Shown in pieces: positions 7,900 through 16,295 of a DNA stretch of 43,309 nucleotides. This stretch comes from Betaproteobacteria bacterium (GTDB taxonomy: Bacteria > Pseudomonadota > Gammaproteobacteria > Burkholderiales > Casimicrobiaceae): assembly GCA_016861105.1 (NCBI GenBank), contig BOKS01000022.1, positions 1-43,309 on the forward strand, in the 5' to 3' direction. Below the pieces are notes generated by a model. It was not told the origin of the DNA and searched no databases. It saw only the letters and a list, made by a program, of their open reading frames with translations. How positions within the stretch are numbered: the first letter of the stretch is position 1; every line of letters begins with the position of its first letter. Both the position numbers and the translations under genes were made by a program.

Positions 7900-8229
7900 G
7901 TCGTCGGCCTGCGTGTCGACGATCCGCCGATTAGGCGCCTTTGTGCATCCGCAGGCAAGCGGCGTGTGCCGCGACCAGGGCGGCGACCGGGGCGCGTTCA
8001 CGCCATGGGCACGCGCGCGTCCGTCGCGTGGACAGGCGCCAGGGTCCCGCGTCGGAGGTTCGTTGAAGAATGGATCGAACAGGAACGCGCCGGCGGCGCA
8101 AGGGCGACGAACACGGATGCGCTGCGCGACGCGGCCCGAGGCGGATTTCGCGAATGTCCGCGAGGGATGCGACACTGCAGCGCGCCGTTTCTCGGTCGCC
8201 TTTGTGCAACGAACGTCCGACTCGGGACG
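7900..8229. other. Intergenic region with a 12-bp direct repeat
   Basis: No convincing gene lies here. The sequence CGCCTTTGTGCA occurs at 7936-7947 and again at 8197-8208 in the same orientation. The first copy sits about 40 bp upstream of the preferred start of the zinc-ribbon gene, the second just after the stop of the CobD-like gene. They could be regulator sites or chance; the start of the zinc-ribbon gene may also lie in this stretch. Confidence 0.4.
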
Positions 8230-9195
8230 CTAGGGGGCGAGGTTGGCGAGCGTGACGAGCAGGATGACGAGCAGCCAGAGGACCAGCGCGCGCCACACCA
8301 GGCCGACGGCCGACGGCAGGACCTCGGGCTCGGCCGGCTCGCCGGTGCCGAGCGTGGGTCGCAGCGTGGGCTCGGTCCCCGGCACGGCGAGCGTGCCGCC
8401 GAGTTCGACGCCCAGCGCCCCTGCGCCGCTCGCCAGCACGATGCCCATCGGGATGCCGCCCTCCTCGCGCTCCCAGGCCTTCGCCTGCGTGCGCCAGCAC
8501 CACGCCGCGTCCTCGAAGTCCCCAACGATCGCGAACGACAGCGCGGTCAGGCGTACCGGGATCCAGTCGAGCAGCCACAGCAGGCGCCGCGCGGGCGCGC
8601 CGAAGGCCGCTCGCGCCCGCGCGATCGGTGTCTCGTCGCCGTCGCCCGGCGCGGCGCCGGCCCACGCGTCGGCGACCCGCAGGCTCGCGCGGTAGAGCAC
8701 CGCGCCCGCAGGGCCGGGCAGCAGCGTGAACCAGAAGAGCACGGCGAACACCTGCCGGTAGGCGTCGACAAGGCCGCGCTCCATCGCGAGCCGCGCGATG
8801 TCCGTCGACGCGAGGTCCGCGGTGTAGCCGCCGCGCCACGCCGCCAGCGCCCGCCGGGCGGACACGACGTCGTTGTCGCGGAACGCCGCGATGATCGTGG
8901 AGACCGCGTGCGAGAAGCGGCGGAAGCCCATCAGCGCGTAGAGCACGAGCACGTTCCACGCGACGCCGAGCAGCGGGTGGACGCGCGCGAGCGCCCAGTA
9001 CGCCGCAGCGGCGACCAGCACCGGGGGTGCGAGCGCGGCCACGAGTGCGAGCAGGCCCTGGTCGGCCCGGCCGCCGTTGAGGTTGCGCTCGAGGTAGCGG
9101 ACGTAGCGCACGTAGGTCCGCTCCAGCGCGATGCGCCAGTGGAACGCGCGCCACTGCTCGAGACCCAGCGCGACGAGGATCGCGATCAGGTTCAT
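8230..9195 (-). CDS. CobD/CbiB-like membrane protein
   Basis: A 321-residue integral membrane protein starting MNLIAILVALGLEQWR. It has hydrophobic helices near 50-75, 80-100, 155-185 and 290-320, and conserved-looking stretches RFSHAVSTIIAAFRDND and LLWLLDWIPVRLTALSFA. The segment DWIPVRLTALSFAIVGDFE recalls the CbiB/CobD motif of adenosylcobinamide-phosphate synthase and of the AmpE-like relatives. No other cobalamin genes are present, so a role in B12 synthesis is doubtful. I chose the ATG at 9195, 11 bp after the isochorismatase gene, as the last gene of the 14338-8230 operon. Confidence 0.72.
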   Translation of the reverse strand: MNLIAILVALGLEQWRAFHWRIALERTYVRYVRYLERNLNGGRADQGLLALVAALAPPVLVAAAAYWALARVHPLLGVAWNVLVLYALMGFRRFSHAVSTIIAAFRDNDVVSARRALAAWRGGYTADLASTDIARLAMERGLVDAYRQVFAVLFWFTLLPGPAGAVLYRASLRVADAWAGAAPGDGDETPIARARAAFGAPARRLLWLLDWIPVRLTALSFAIVGDFEDAAWCWRTQAKAWEREEGGIPMGIVLASGAGALGVELGGTLAVPGTEPTLRPTLGTGEPAEPEVLPSAVGLVWRALVLWLLVILLVTLANLAP

Positions 9196-9206
9196 CGCCG
9201 CCGGCG

Positions 9207-9791
9207 TCAGCGCAGGAAGTTCCGGCTGACGTCGCGGAAGCGGTCGTCGCCCGCCTCGTGCAGCCACTCGAAGGCGACCATCTCGCGCGACACGACGCCC
9301 ACGCCGGCCTGCCGCAGGCGCTCGAGGGCGAGCGAGCGGTTCGCCGGGTCGCGCGAGCCGACGGCGTCGGCGACGACGAAGACCTCGTGGCCGGCCGCCG
9401 CCAGTCCGAGTGCCGACTGGAGGACGCACACGTGCGCCTCGATGCCGGCGATCACGACCTGGCCGCGCCCCGTTCCCGGCAGGCCGTCCAGGCACCCGCC
9501 TTCCGCGCACGAGAACGCAGTCTTGGACCCCACCGCGCGCGGCGGCAGCAGCGCGCGCAGGCGCTCGACCGTCGGTCCCAGTCCGCGCGGGTACTGCTCG
9601 GTCGCGGCCACCGGCACCGACAGCTGCTGCGCGACGCCGACGAGCCATGCACAGGCGTCGACGATCCGCTCCCCGTCGTGGATCGCGGGCACCAGCCGCT
9701 GCTGGACGTCGACGATCAGCAGGCGCGACGACGCCGCGCGCAGCAGCGCCGCGGGCCCCGGCACGGCGCCGGCGTGCAGGCGGTCGCTCAC
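9207..9791 (-). CDS. Isochorismatase-family cysteine hydrolase
   Basis: A 194-residue cytoplasmic hydrolase of the isochorismatase/YcaC type. The catalytic set is visible: Asp in RLLIVDVQQ (about 29), Lys in AVGSKTAFSC, and the nucleophile Cys in VIAGIEAHVCVLQSA with its preceding cis-peptide region. Members act on amides and nicotinamide-like substrates, or on isochorismate; the sequence does not decide which. It starts with a GTG that overlaps the TGA stop of the acetoacetyl-CoA synthetase gene (GTGA), so translational coupling is likely. Confidence 0.88.
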   Translation of the reverse strand: MSDRLHAGAVPGPAALLRAASSRLLIVDVQQRLVPAIHDGERIVDACAWLVGVAQQLSVPVAATEQYPRGLGPTVERLRALLPPRAVGSKTAFSCAEGGCLDGLPGTGRGQVVIAGIEAHVCVLQSALGLAAAGHEVFVVADAVGSRDPANRSLALERLRQAGVGVVSREMVAFEWLHEAGDDRFRDVSRNFLR

Positions 9792-11782
9792 GACTTGAGC
9801 TCGTCGCGGTCGCGGAACTGCTCGAGCGCCTCCGGATTGGCGAGCGCCTCCATGTTCTTCACCTCGCGGCCGTGCACGATGTCGCGGACGGCCAGCTCGA
9901 CGATCTTGCCGCTCTTGGTGCGCGGGATGTCGCCGACCTGGACGACCTTCGCGGGCACGTGCCGCGGCGTCGTGTTCGCCCGGATGTGCTTCTGGATGCG
10001 CTCGACCAGCGCCGCATCGAGCGACAACCCGTCGCGCAGCCGGACGAACAGCACGACGCGCACGTCGCCCGTCTCGCCGGGCGGCCAGTCCTGACCGATG
10101 ACGAGGCTCTCGACGACTTCGTCGAGCTGCTCGACCTGGCGGTAGATCTCCGCCGTGCCGATGCGCACGCCGCCGGGATTGAGCGTCGCGTCCGAGCGGC
10201 CGTAGATGATCACGCCGCCGCGCGCGGTGATCTCGATATAGTCGCCGTGGCACCAGACACCGGGGAAGCGCTCGAAATACGCCGCGTGGTAGCGCGCACC
10301 GTCCGGGTCGTTCCAGAAGCCGATCGGCATCGACGGGAACGGCCGCGTGCACACGAGCTCGCCGCGCTCGCCGCTGCCCGGCGCCACGGGACGGCCGTCG
10401 TCGCCGTAGGCCTCGACGGCCATGCCGAGGCCGCGGCACTGGATCTCGCCACGCCACACCGGCAGCGTCGGGTTGCCGAGCACGAAGCAGCTCACGATGT
10501 CGGTGCCGCCGGAGATCGAGGACAGGCAGATGTCGTGCTTGACCGCCTCGTAGACGTAGTCGAAGCTCTCCGGCGCGAGCGGGCTCCCGGTGGAGAACAT
10601 CGCGCGCAGCGGCTCGAGCGCGTAGTCCTTGACCGGGACGAGCGCGACCTTGCGCAGCGAGTCGACGTACTTCGCCGACGTCCCGAAGTGCGTCATCCGC
10701 TCGGTCTCGGCGAGCTCCCAGAGGACGCGCCCGCGCATCGTGAACGGCGACCCGTCGAACAGGAGCAGCGTCGCCTGCGACGCGAGGCCCGATACGAGCC
10801 AGTTCCACATCATCCACCCGCAGGTCGTGAAGTAGAACAGGCGGTCGCCCGGCCGGACGTCGCCGTGCAGCCGGTGCTCCTTGAGGTGCTGCAGGAGCGC
10901 CCCGCCGGCGGCGTGCACGATGCACTTCGGCACGCCGGTCGTGCCCGACGAGTACAGGATGTACAGCGGGTGGTCGAAGGGCAGCTGCTCGTACTCGATC
11001 GGGCCAGGGACGAACGGGGCGAGGAACGCCTCCCACGTCGAGCCGCCGCGCAGCGGCGGGAACTCGTTCGCGCTGCCGATCTCCTGTCCGAGATAGGGCA
11101 CGACGACGACGCGCTCGACCGACGGCAGCCGCTCGACGATCTCGGCGACCTTGTCGAGGATCGCGATCGGCCTGCCGTTGTACCAGTAGCCGTCGACGGT
11201 GAAGAGCACGCGCGGGGCGATCTGGCCGAAGCGATCGATGACGCCCTGCACGCCGAAGTCTGGGGAGCACGAGGAGAAGATGCAGCCGCGCGCAGCCGCG
11301 CCGAGCAGCGCGACGATCGTCTCGGGCAGGTTGGGCATGTAGGCGGCCACGCGGTCGCCGGCACGCAGCCCGTGCGTGGACAGCGCCGTCGCGACGCGCG
11401 CGACCGACCGGTGCAGCTCGGCGTGCGACATGCGCCGGCGCACCTTGTCCTCGCCCCAGAAGACGAGCGCGTCGCCTTCGTCGTCGGCGCCACGGCGCTC
11501 CAGCAGGTTCTGCGCGTAGTTGAGCCTCGCGTCCGGGAACCACCGCGCGCCGGGCATCCGCGCGGCATCGAGCAGCACGCGCTCGCCGGGGTCCCCGATC
11601 ACGCCGCCGTCCTCCCACACCGCGCGCCAGAACGCTTCCGGCTGGTCGATCGACCAGCGCCACAGCGCGTCGTAGTCGGGCAGGTGCACGCCGTGGCGGC
11701 CCTCGACGCGTCGCGCGAACGCCGTGATCTGCGCGCCGGCGATCCGCGCCGGCGAAGGTTCCCAGAGCTTCGTGGTCGTCAT
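9788..11782 (-). CDS. aacS: Acetoacetyl-CoA synthetase
   Basis: A 664-residue enzyme that activates acetoacetate with ATP and CoA, feeding ketone bodies or PHB-derived acetoacetate back into acetyl-CoA metabolism. It has the AacS-type N-terminus (LWEPSPARIAGAQITAFAR, then LNYAQNLLER), the AMP-binding P-loop YSSGTTGVPKCIVH (about 277-290), the adenylate motifs SISGGTDIVSCF and YGRSDATLNPGGVRIGTAEIY, and the C-terminal catalytic Lys in RTKSGKIVELAV. Length is normal. Its start overlaps the thioesterase stop by 4 bp (ATGA) and its stop overlaps the next start. Confidence 0.95.
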   Translation of the reverse strand: MTTTKLWEPSPARIAGAQITAFARRVEGRHGVHLPDYDALWRWSIDQPEAFWRAVWEDGGVIGDPGERVLLDAARMPGARWFPDARLNYAQNLLERRGADDEGDALVFWGEDKVRRRMSHAELHRSVARVATALSTHGLRAGDRVAAYMPNLPETIVALLGAAARGCIFSSCSPDFGVQGVIDRFGQIAPRVLFTVDGYWYNGRPIAILDKVAEIVERLPSVERVVVVPYLGQEIGSANEFPPLRGGSTWEAFLAPFVPGPIEYEQLPFDHPLYILYSSGTTGVPKCIVHAAGGALLQHLKEHRLHGDVRPGDRLFYFTTCGWMMWNWLVSGLASQATLLLFDGSPFTMRGRVLWELAETERMTHFGTSAKYVDSLRKVALVPVKDYALEPLRAMFSTGSPLAPESFDYVYEAVKHDICLSSISGGTDIVSCFVLGNPTLPVWRGEIQCRGLGMAVEAYGDDGRPVAPGSGERGELVCTRPFPSMPIGFWNDPDGARYHAAYFERFPGVWCHGDYIEITARGGVIIYGRSDATLNPGGVRIGTAEIYRQVEQLDEVVESLVIGQDWPPGETGDVRVVLFVRLRDGLSLDAALVERIQKHIRANTTPRHVPAKVVQVGDIPRTKSGKIVELAVRDIVHGREVKNMEALANPEALEQFRDRDELKS

Positions 11783-12246
11783 GCGGGGCGGTCGGTGGTG
11801 GTCGCGGGGGTGTCGGCGCCGGCGGCGGCGAGCGTGCGCAGCGGACCGGCGATCGCATCGGGCAGCGGCACCGGCCGCCCGCTCGCCACGTCGATCCAGA
11901 CGATCTTCGCCGCGCCCTCGGCATGGCGCCGCCCGTCCTTGTGCAGCTCGTAGAAGCTGCCGACGCTGCTGCGGCCGAGCCCGCCGAGCGACATGCGCAC
12001 CTCGACGTCGCCCGGGAAGACGAGCGGGATCTCGAACGTGCAGCTCGCGTTGACGATCACCGGCCCCGTGCCCGTGGCCGCGTACCCGCCTCTACCCGCG
12101 AGGCGCCAGAGCCACTCGATGCGCGCCTGTTCCATGAAGCGGAAGTAGACGGTGTTGTTGACGTGGCCGAGGGCGTCCATGTCGCCCCAGCGGATCGGCT
12201 GGATCGACGTGTGCACCAGCAGACGGGGCGCGTGGGCGGCGGTCAT
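11779..12246 (-). CDS. Acyl-CoA thioesterase (hotdog fold, 4HBT type)
   Basis: A 155-residue single hotdog domain. The family signature RWGDMDALGHVNNTVYFRFM (about 19-38) contains the active-site Asp and the GHVNN turn of the 4-hydroxybenzoyl-CoA thioesterase/YbgC group. It probably hydrolyses acyl- or acetoacetyl-type CoA esters, which would make sense beside an acetoacetyl-CoA synthetase, but the substrate is an inference from context. It sits 16 bp after the FeS oxidoreductase gene and overlaps aacS by 4 bp. Confidence 0.9.
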   Translation of the reverse strand: MTAAHAPRLLVHTSIQPIRWGDMDALGHVNNTVYFRFMEQARIEWLWRLAGRGGYAATGTGPVIVNASCTFEIPLVFPGDVEVRMSLGGLGRSSVGSFYELHKDGRRHAEGAAKIVWIDVASGRPVPLPDAIAGPLRTLAAAGADTPATTTDRPA

Positions 12247-12262
12247 CGGCGGCGGGCGATCG

Positions 12263-14338
12263 TCAGTGCGCAGGGCTGCGCGGCGCAGTCCCGGCCGGCC
12301 GTGCCTCGGCGCCGGCCGCGCCGGGCGCGGCTGGCAACGCCGCGGCCACGATCTCCGCGACGTCCAGCACGCGGACGTCGCCGTCGCGACCCAGCGCCTT
12401 CAGCCCGTCGCCCAGCATCACGGCGCAGTACGGACAGCCGGTCGCGATGATACCCGGCGCGACCGCGAGCGCCTGCTCGGCGCGCAGCACGTTGATGCGC
12501 CGCCCGATGGTCTCCTCCATCCACATCCTCCCGCCGCCCGCGCCACAGCACATCGCCCGCTCGCGCGCGAGCGCGAACTCGGCGGGCGGCGTCGCGCACA
12601 CGCGGGCGAGCACCGCGCGCGGCGCGTCGAACTCGCGGTTGTGGCGCCCGAGGTAGCACGGGTCGTGGAACGCGACGCGTCCCGGCACGCCCCCGGCGGC
12701 GAGGCGGCCCTGCTCCAGCAGCCCGGAGATCAGCTGCGTGTGGTGCACGACCTCCCAGCGCCCGCCGAACGCGGGGGCCTCGTTGCGCAGCGAGTTGTAC
12801 GCGTGCGGGTCCGTGGTGACGATGCGCGTGACGCCGAGCCCGTTCAGCGTGGCGACGAGCTGCTCGGCGAGCGGCTGGTAGAGCATCTCGTTGCCCAGGC
12901 GCCGCACGCACTCGCCGGTCGTGGGCTCGCCCGGCCCGAGGATGCCGACGCGCACGCCGGCCTCGCGCAGCACGCGTGCGAACGCCTCGGCGATCCTGCG
13001 ACCGCGCGGGTCGTACGACGTCGCCGAGCCCACGTACCACAGCCAGTCGAGCGCCGCCACCTCCTCGCGCGTGGAGACGACCGGAACGCCGGCCGCCTGC
13101 GCCCAGTCGCCGCGCGCCTGCACTGGCAGGCCCCACGGGTTGCCCTGCGACTCGTAGGCGTCGAACACCGGCTTGAGCTCGTGCGGAAACGCCCCTTCCA
13201 TCATCACGCGCTGCTGGCGCAGCCGGTAGAACCGCGGCAGGTGCTCGAGCCCGATCGGGCACGCTTCCTCGCAGTACCCGCAGGTGGTGCACGCCCACAG
13301 CGTGTCCTCGCCGATGACGCCCGGCACGAGCGGCGGCAGGGGATCGTCCGCGGCCGTCGCCGCCCGCGCCAGCAGCGAGGGGCGCTGCTCGAGCAGGTGG
13401 TGCTTCAGGCTGTCGTGGACCCACTTGAGCGCGAGCGGCTTGCCGGTGAGGAACGTCGGGCAGGCGTCCTTGCAGCGGCCGCACTCGGTGCAGGTGAACG
13501 CGTCCAGCGCGTCCTTCCAGCCCAGGTCCCGCGCCGTGCGCACGCCCACCGCGACCTCCTCGCCGTCGCCCGCGTTCATCACGCGCTCGAGGTCCACGGC
13601 CGGCACGGCGTTCGCGGGGCGCGTGCGCGCGAAGAAGAGGGCCGGCAGCGCCGTGACGATGTGGAAGTGCTCGCCGACGGGCAGCAGCACGAGGAAGGCG
13701 AGCACGGTGAGCATCTGCGTCCAGTACGTCGCGTGGTAGCCGGCGGCGAGCAGCGACGCCGGAAGCCCGTCGACCCAGGACGCGACGAGCCGCCCCACCG
13801 GCGCGAAGGCCGCCTCGTGCGCGATCCCCGGATCCTGCGCGGCGAGGCGCGCGAAACGGAAGCCGTCGAAGAGGAAGTCGGTGACCATGATCGCGGCGAT
13901 CAGCGCCAGGATCAGCACCGCTTCGCGGTTGGGCTCGAGCCGCGCCGGCCGCAGCACGAAGCGGCGCCAGAACGCGTACGCGACGGCGACGAGGACGGCG
14001 ATCTCGACGACGTCCTTCAGCGTGGCGAAGACGCCCCCCGCGAGCCCCGGGTAGACGAACGTCTCGTCGTACCCGATCGCGATCAGCTGCAGCTTGCGCA
14101 GGAGCAGCGCGAGGAAGCCGCCGAAGATGACGGCGTGCATGATCCCCGGCCTGCGATCGCCGCGGATCATCCGTCCCTGGAGGAAGCCGTCGACCAGGAG
14201 CCGCCGCAGCCGCTCGCGCGGCGCGTCCCAGCGGACCTCGGGCGCGAGGCTCGCGACGATCGCGAGCTTGCGCCAGGCGAGCGCGGCGAAGCCGCAGAAG
14301 GCCGCGGCGAGGGCCAGGGTGATGCCGACGGGGCTCAA
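12263..14338 (-). CDS. Membrane FeS ETF:quinone oxidoreductase (EMO / EtfD-like)
   Basis: A 691-residue membrane protein. Hydrophobic helices (about 5-20, 65-90, 105-125, 140-157, 205-235) form a haem-b-type membrane domain. Two 4Fe-4S motifs follow, C283/C286/C289/C293P and C350/C353/C356/C360P, then two CCG (HdrD-like) domains with FHDPCYLGRHN, CCGAGGGRMWMEE and TGCPYCAVML. This is the architecture of the ETF:menaquinone oxidoreductases (EMO) of anaerobic acyl-CoA degraders and of mycobacterial EtfD, which pass electrons from reduced ETF to quinone. It heads a five-gene minus-strand operon and diverges from a flavoprotein ETF-QO, so the ETF role is well supported by context. Haem ligands were not assigned. 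Confidence 0.85.
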   Translation of the reverse strand: MSPVGITLALAAAFCGFAALAWRKLAIVASLAPEVRWDAPRERLRRLLVDGFLQGRMIRGDRRPGIMHAVIFGGFLALLLRKLQLIAIGYDETFVYPGLAGGVFATLKDVVEIAVLVAVAYAFWRRFVLRPARLEPNREAVLILALIAAIMVTDFLFDGFRFARLAAQDPGIAHEAAFAPVGRLVASWVDGLPASLLAAGYHATYWTQMLTVLAFLVLLPVGEHFHIVTALPALFFARTRPANAVPAVDLERVMNAGDGEEVAVGVRTARDLGWKDALDAFTCTECGRCKDACPTFLTGKPLALKWVHDSLKHHLLEQRPSLLARAATAADDPLPPLVPGVIGEDTLWACTTCGYCEEACPIGLEHLPRFYRLRQQRVMMEGAFPHELKPVFDAYESQGNPWGLPVQARGDWAQAAGVPVVSTREEVAALDWLWYVGSATSYDPRGRRIAEAFARVLREAGVRVGILGPGEPTTGECVRRLGNEMLYQPLAEQLVATLNGLGVTRIVTTDPHAYNSLRNEAPAFGGRWEVVHHTQLISGLLEQGRLAAGGVPGRVAFHDPCYLGRHNREFDAPRAVLARVCATPPAEFALARERAMCCGAGGGRMWMEETIGRRINVLRAEQALAVAPGIIATGCPYCAVMLGDGLKALGRDGDVRVLDVAEIVAAALPAAPGAAGAEARPAGTAPRSPAH

Positions 14339-14383
14339 TGGACTACCTCCGCGCTACGCGATGCGGGGCCGCGGCGTGCGCCG

Positions 14384-14389
14384 ATTATA
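14384..14389 (-). promoter_or_regulatory. Candidate -10 box for the EMO operon
   Basis: On the minus strand this is a perfect TATAAT, 46 bp upstream of the ATG at 14338. No good -35 hexamer is visible 16-18 bp further up. The same AT-rich patch (GATTATACAAT) may serve the divergent ETF-QO gene on the plus strand. Confidence 0.4.
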
Positions 14390-14444
14390 CAATCCGGGTT
14401 TTGGGTGACCGCCGGCGCCCCGGCGCCGGTCGAAGCGAGCGACG

Positions 14445-16112
14445 ATGACCGACAGCGCGGCACGCGAAGCGATGGAGTACGACGTGGTCGTCGTCGGCGG
14501 CGGGCCGTCGGGGCTGGCGGCGGCGATCAGGCTGAAGCAGCTGGCCGCGGCGGCGGGACGCGACGTGTCGGTCTGCGTGCTCGAGAAGGGCTCGGAGATC
14601 GGCGCGCACATCCTGTCGGGCGCGGTCATGGATCCGCGCGCCCTCGACGAGCTGCTGCCGGACTGGAAGGAGCGCGGCGCGCCGATCGACACGCCGGTGC
14701 GCGAGGACCGTTTCCTCATCCTGCGCGAGCAGAAGGCGTGGCGCATCCCCAACGGCCTGCTGCCGCGCCTGATGGACAACCACGGCAACTACATCGTGAG
14801 CCTCGGCAACGTCTGCCGCTGGCTGGGCGGCGTCGCGGAGGCGCTGGGCGTGGAGATCTACCCCGGCTTCGCTGCCGCCGAGCTGCTCTACGACGACGCG
14901 GGCGCGGTCAGGGGCGTGGCGACGGGCGACGTCGGCATCGGCCGGGACGGCGCGCGCAAGGCGGACTACCAGCCGGGGATGGAGCTGCACGCGAAGTACA
15001 CGCTGTTCGCGGAGGGTGCGCGCGGATCGCTCGCGCAGCTCGCGATGGCGAAGTTCAACCTGCGCGACGGCGTGGATCCGCAGAAGTACGGCATCGGCCT
15101 CAAGGAGCTCTGGGAGGTCGCGCCGGAGCGTCACCAGCCGGGTCTGGTGATCCACAGCCAGGGCTGGCCGCTGCCCGACGACGTCGGCGGCGGCTCGTTC
15201 CTCTACCACTACGGCGAGCGGCTGGTGTCCGTGGGCTTCGTGGTGCACCTCAACTACGCGAACCCCCACCTGTCGCCGTTCGAGGAGTTCCAGCGCTTCA
15301 AGACGCATCCCGCGATCCGCGACACGTTCGCGGGCGGCAAGCGGCTCGCGTACGGGGCGCGCGCGATCAACGAGGGCGGCCTGCAGTCGGTGCCGAAGGT
15401 CGCCTTTCCCGGCGGCGCGCTGGTCGGGTGCGCGGCGGGATTCGTCAACCTGCCCAGGATCAAGGGCAGCCACACCGCGATCAAGACCGGCATGCTCGCC
15501 GCCGAGTCCGCGTTCGCCGCGCTCGGCGAGAACCGCGCGCGCGACACGCTGGCCGCCTACGAGGACGCGTGGCGCGCCTCGTGGGTCTACGAGGACCTCT
15601 GGAAGGTCCGCAACGTCAAGCCCGGCCTCGACCGCGGGCTGTGGTACGGCACCGTCCACGGCGGCATCCACATGTGGCTGAACGACCTCGGGCTGGGCGC
15701 GCTGGTGCCGTGGACGCTGCGTCACAAGGGCTCCGACCACGCCGCGCTCAAGCCGGCCGCGCAGGTGCCGCCGATCGCGTATCCCAGGCCGGATGGCGTC
15801 CTCACCTTCGACCGTCTCTCGTCGGTGTACCTGTCGAACACGAACCACGAGGAGGACCAGCCGTCGCATCTGACGCTGCGCGATCCCGCGGTCCCCACGG
15901 CGGTCAACCTCGCCGTGTACGACGGTCCGGAGGCGCGCTACTGTCCGGCGGGGGTGTACGAGTTCGTCGACGCCGAGGGCGGAGGCCGGCGCCTGCAGAT
16001 CAACGCGGCCAACTGCGTGCACTGCAAGACCTGCGACATCAAGGACCCCACGCAGAACATCCGCTGGGTCACGCCCGAGGGCGGCGGCGGCCCGAACTAT
16101 CCGGGCATGTAG
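14445..16112 (+). CDS. Electron transfer flavoprotein-ubiquinone oxidoreductase
   Basis: A 555-residue monotopic membrane flavoprotein that oxidises reduced ETF and reduces ubiquinone. The N-terminal FAD motif [14 protein letters not shown] (about 15-28) is followed by the family stretches [20 protein letters not shown] and [20 protein letters not shown]. The C-terminal 4Fe-4S domain has Cys500 in YCPAG and C524/C527/C530 in [13 protein letters not shown], ending [17 protein letters not shown] as in most members. Length is normal. It is divergent from the FeS-type ETF oxidoreductase across a 106-bp gap. Confidence 0.96.
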   Translation: MTDSAAREAMEYDVVVVGGGPSGLAAAIRLKQLAAAAGRDVSVCVLEKGSEIGAHILSGAVMDPRALDELLPDWKERGAPIDTPVREDRFLILREQKAWRIPNGLLPRLMDNHGNYIVSLGNVCRWLGGVAEALGVEIYPGFAAAELLYDDAGAVRGVATGDVGIGRDGARKADYQPGMELHAKYTLFAEGARGSLAQLAMAKFNLRDGVDPQKYGIGLKELWEVAPERHQPGLVIHSQGWPLPDDVGGGSFLYHYGERLVSVGFVVHLNYANPHLSPFEEFQRFKTHPAIRDTFAGGKRLAYGARAINEGGLQSVPKVAFPGGALVGCAAGFVNLPRIKGSHTAIKTGMLAAESAFAALGENRARDTLAAYEDAWRASWVYEDLWKVRNVKPGLDRGLWYGTVHGGIHMWLNDLGLGALVPWTLRHKGSDHAALKPAAQVPPIAYPRPDGVLTFDRLSSVYLSNTNHEEDQPSHLTLRDPAVPTAVNLAVYDGPEARYCPAGVYEFVDAEGGGRRLQINAANCVHCKTCDIKDPTQNIRWVTPEGGGGPNYPGM

Positions 16113-16295
16113 CGGCGGCGCCGGGGGCGCGCCGCGCGGCGAGGCGCGCGGCGGCGGCATTGACGTGCGTCAGCCCCCATGGCAGGGCCCGCCCCCACAA
16201 TGAAGCCGCACCCGCGCCGGGCCGCGCGGGTCGCGCGCCGGTGGTCGACGCAGGTCCGGCGCTCCGGCCCGTGGCGCATCCGTCCGGAGTCTTCC

